From NCBI GenBank assembly GCA_000226015.1, contig JH155026.1, forward strand, positions 183,408 through 219,737: a stretch of 36,330 nt of DNA, given 5' to 3'. Under the pieces are notes generated by a model, which did no database searches, was not told the DNA's origin, and saw only the letters and a list, made by a program, of their open reading frames with translations. Made by a program: the position numbers and the translations under genes. Shown one piece after another: positions 33,805 to 36,330 of the stretch (positions are counted from its first letter, which is position 1; each line of letters starts with the position of its first letter). Source of the DNA: Mnemiopsis leidyi (Eukaryota > Ctenophora > Tentaculata > Lobata > Bolinopsidae).

Positions 33805-35079
33805 GTCTACAATAGTAAAATCTACAAGTTAGTAGACGCCACGCTGACCAATGAAAACCTTTGACTGAAACCAACAGACCAACCAGGTCACGTCTTCTAA
33901 AGTCTCTAAGTCTATAGTGTAGATGATGTGGTTTGATCAGGGTGTGTAAAGTCAATGTCCGGCTGTGTGTTTGTGTGTAAGGTTGAAACCTTAGATCTGC
34001 ACAAGTCCGTGAAAAGTTGACACGGTCACGTCAATGACGTAACGAGAAGTACAATGGGCTGAACCGGCAGTACAACATGCGCAGTGCAATATTTCATCAC
34101 ATCCTGCAAATTGGGGTCAGAACTGGTTAATTGTGGCTAGTTCTGACTTTCTTCAGGGAATACTCGCACTAATTTAACATTTTCTGTCGCCTTGATCGGG
34201 CTTTCCCTTTTATTTCGAGTCAAGTGCACTTTGATCAGTTAAACGAATTTTTCTAAAAACCATAATCTCATAAAAAGAACATTAATATTCAACCGAACTT
34301 AAAACGTTTAAATTCATAAATCTTGAATTGGAAAGTTTAAACGTTAAGAGTGTCGAAAGCAACCAAACAAATTTTAAACATAAAAGAGATTTAAAAAAGA
34401 TCAACAAATAAATACATGCTCAGGTAAGAAACGTCAGATAAAAACGAATAAAAAGAGTAAAAATCAAAAAAACAATTAACGATATTAGAAACCCGACAAT
34501 AAATCGAGGCCAAGTTGAAAATTTACTAACTTATGATGATCAGTAAAACAACTAGATTCATCGAAGCAACAAAGAAAATTGAAAGCTAAACTTGTCGCTT
34601 AGGCAGCCTACCCATTTCATTTAAGTAAATTAATTCGTAAGTACCAATATTCAAATTATAACATCCTGGCGTAAGAATAACCGAAATACTGGAAATCGGA
34701 CAAAAACCTAAACAATATGACTACACATGTGAGATGATGATCGACTGAATGAGTTTTTCTGTCAATCCACCGCTTTCGGTATGAAATCTCTACTCTTAAC
34801 TCAATAGTTAGTTCATCCGCGATATGACGCTATATCACATTTTTACATTCTCTATTACATGAGAGGAATCATGACAGCATCGTATTGATAGGAACTTGGA
34901 AATGACAGTAATGAACAGATGCTATAGAAATGATTTCAACTCATGTAGGTATCAAAGTGATTTCACCTCATCAACAAACTGATTTCACTCTGCAACCTAC
35001 CGTGACTCAACATTCCTTTCTAACGACTATTCAACGGCTTTAAACATACAACGTATCTTTCACCTATCTATAATCCATC
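33805..35079. other. Intergenic stretch, probable promoter of the LRRC61-like gene
   Basis: No gene is seen. TGACGTAA at 34035-34042 (TTACGTCA on -) matches a cAMP-response/ATF site about 230 bases before the LRRC61-like ATG; it may be chance. From 34200 to 34700 the sequence is very A-rich without a repeat unit. Confidence 0.4.
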
Positions 35080-36330
35080 TCAACTCAGATATCCAACACT
35101 GACGGGTTTGTGCAGCTCGCTATTATCCCAAGGAACCGATACACGAGGAGTTGGCGCAATGCGCGCAACACTAGCTGCGCGTGTCACTCCCTCCTGCATC
35201 TGCACGGAGGGCGCGCGACTAAACTTCCTGCCGAGAGTACCGTGAGAGAACTTAGCGCTGGGATCCTGATAGGTGGAAGGAGAGGCGAAGTTGTAGAGGA
35301 AGGCAGGGTCGGGAGGGAGGGAGCAGATGGAGTGGGAGGGAAGGCCGGGGGAGTACGCAGGAACTGGAGTTTCTGGTACTTCTCCGTCTAGATCCGGCTC
35401 TGAGAGAGTAGGTATGTTTTAATAGGAATTTAAACGATTTAAAAATTGTCTTATAATCGTAATGCTGCTCATTACTTGTAATAGAGGAGAATTGAGAGAT
35501 ATTTAGCAAGGGATAAAAATTCAAATCTCAGAAAAACTGATTCGGCTGATAGAATTTGAGTAATCCTGCAGCTGCCATGATACGATTTCCATTTCGCAGA
35601 ATAAACAACCCCGTGACACATTCACACAATCAACATAAAAGAGGTTCAGAAAATAGTAAAATAAAGCAAATGATCAGTTCACTCCCAATAAGCACATACG
35701 AGAGTAGAAAATAGTTTTGACTCTAGAAAGTAAGACCCGGCCCCTGACTCAAAAGTCGTCGAAATCGTCCGTTCCTTCAGACGATAATTCTATATCTAAA
35801 TATTAGGGGAATTTGAAATCATGCATTTGAGAACAAGTGTACATGTTATTTCGTAAAAATCTAAAGAAACCCTAAGATTACGACCCAAAACAATAACACC
35901 AACCCAAATCAAATAAAGAAAGATTTGAAGGACGAGAAATAGGCTAAAACAGGGGTGCTACTTACCACAATAGTATTGGTTATCAGACTGGTCGTTGTGC
36001 AGCATGAGGGGCTGTACACTCTGTTCCTTATCAGGCTCATCGTACTGAGCAGACTGAATTGAGGACTGCAGGACAACCCTGTTGTGTTGTCTCCGGTCCA
36101 GAGAGTCGTATATAGACTCTGTTTGTCCCATACTCCCTACTGAGTCTGTGTTCTCGTAGTACGACCCCACTCCTGAGAGAGACAATGTAGTGGGAGTGGT
36201 TATGAAGGTGGGAGTGGTGGAGTGTCTCATACTCCCTACTGAGTCTGTGTTCTCGTAGTACGACCCCCACTCCTGAGAGAGACAATGTAGTGGGAGTGGT
36301 TATGAAGGTGGGAGTGGTGGAGTGTCTCAT
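35080..36330 (-). CDS. C-terminal exons of an unidentified protein with tyrosine-rich tail
   Basis: Last exon 35399-35080 (TGA) joins in phase 1 to the exon ending at 35976 (TATTGTG|GTAAGT). The preceding exon reads GSYYENTDSVGSMGQTESIY, DSLDRRQHNRVVLQSSIQSA, then QYDEPDKEQSVQPLML. The last exon reads EPDLDGEVPETPVPAYSPGL and continues Pro/Ser-rich to VSVGYLS. The many tyrosines in acidic or polar surroundings (YYEN, IYDSL, QYDEP, YSPG), lack of cysteine modules and lack of a membrane segment are what the inner tail of a receptor or an adaptor shows. No domain is recognised. The start of the exon is uncertain: it may begin at CTCTCTCAG|GAGTGG near 36175 or run out of the window. A 99/100-bp duplication lies at its beginning. 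Confidence 0.6.
36132..36330 (-). repeat. 99/100-bp tandem duplication at an exon start
   Basis: Copies at 36132-36230 (99 bp) and 36231-36330 (100 bp) differ chiefly by one extra C in a C-run (four against five). Each contains ATTGTCTCTCTCAG|GAGTGGGG, a strong acceptor-like site, so the intron end may be duplicated. If both copies were coding, the extra base would shift the frame. Confidence 0.8.

Noticed and set aside
35110-35391. 93-codon + strand frame, Gly/Arg-rich
   Set aside because: Shadow of the - strand last exon (35399-35080), which joins in phase to the preceding exon.
1-36330. CRISPR array, bacterial operon or riboswitch
   Set aside because: The direct repeats have no unique spacers, and the genes are split by spliceosomal introns, so the window is eukaryotic.

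Overview
The window is nuclear DNA from a multicellular animal. Its genes are split by short GT-AG introns, about two thirds of the bases are A or T, polyadenylation-type AATAAA motifs are present, and a tRNA-derived SINE and many minisatellites lie among the genes. Protein content (a SAXO-like axonemal protein, a galactose 3-O-sulfotransferase, an LRRC61-like leucine-rich repeat protein, a three-finger-like GPI protein and a secreted protein with many six-cysteine modules) points to an invertebrate metazoan. I cannot fix the phylum; a non-bilaterian such as a cnidarian or ctenophore would fit, but nothing shown here proves it.

Layout. On the + strand, about 1-6765 is the 3' part of a SAXO/FAM154-like gene (ten exons plus a likely exon end at the window edge, 418 residues readable). 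From 6.8 to 13.3 kb I find no secure gene, only weak candidate exons and repeats. A galactose 3-O-sulfotransferase gene follows (main body 15961-19903, five coding exons, 438 aa), with two possible upstream first exons at 13361 and 14353. On the - strand, converging on it, is a large secreted cysteine-module gene (about 28263-21374), then the end of a three-finger-like GPI protein gene (29736-29119), a complete LRRC61-like gene (33804-30969, 275 aa), and the last two exons of an unidentified gene with a tyrosine-rich, tail-like C terminus (36330-35080).

The most striking pattern is that minisatellites sit exactly on splice junctions. In the SAXO-like gene three separate arrays (23, 38 and 37 bp units) each contain the AG|GT junction sequence of the adjoining exon, so several copies of a donor or acceptor lie in tandem. 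The sulfotransferase exon 1 donor is copied four times in its intron, and a 99-100 bp duplication at the window's right end carries an acceptor-like site. Several genuine acceptors are also followed by a perfect donor-like sequence (for example AG|GTGAGT and AG|GTAAGT). This is what the AGGT tandem-duplication model of intron birth and growth predicts.

A second point of interest is the large cysteine-module protein: fifteen modules in long charged linkers. Twelve have six cysteines; three have lost cysteines 2 and 6 together, which predicts a C2-C6 disulfide. Its reading frame is broken once, at an A-run near 25970-25974, by what looks like one missing base.
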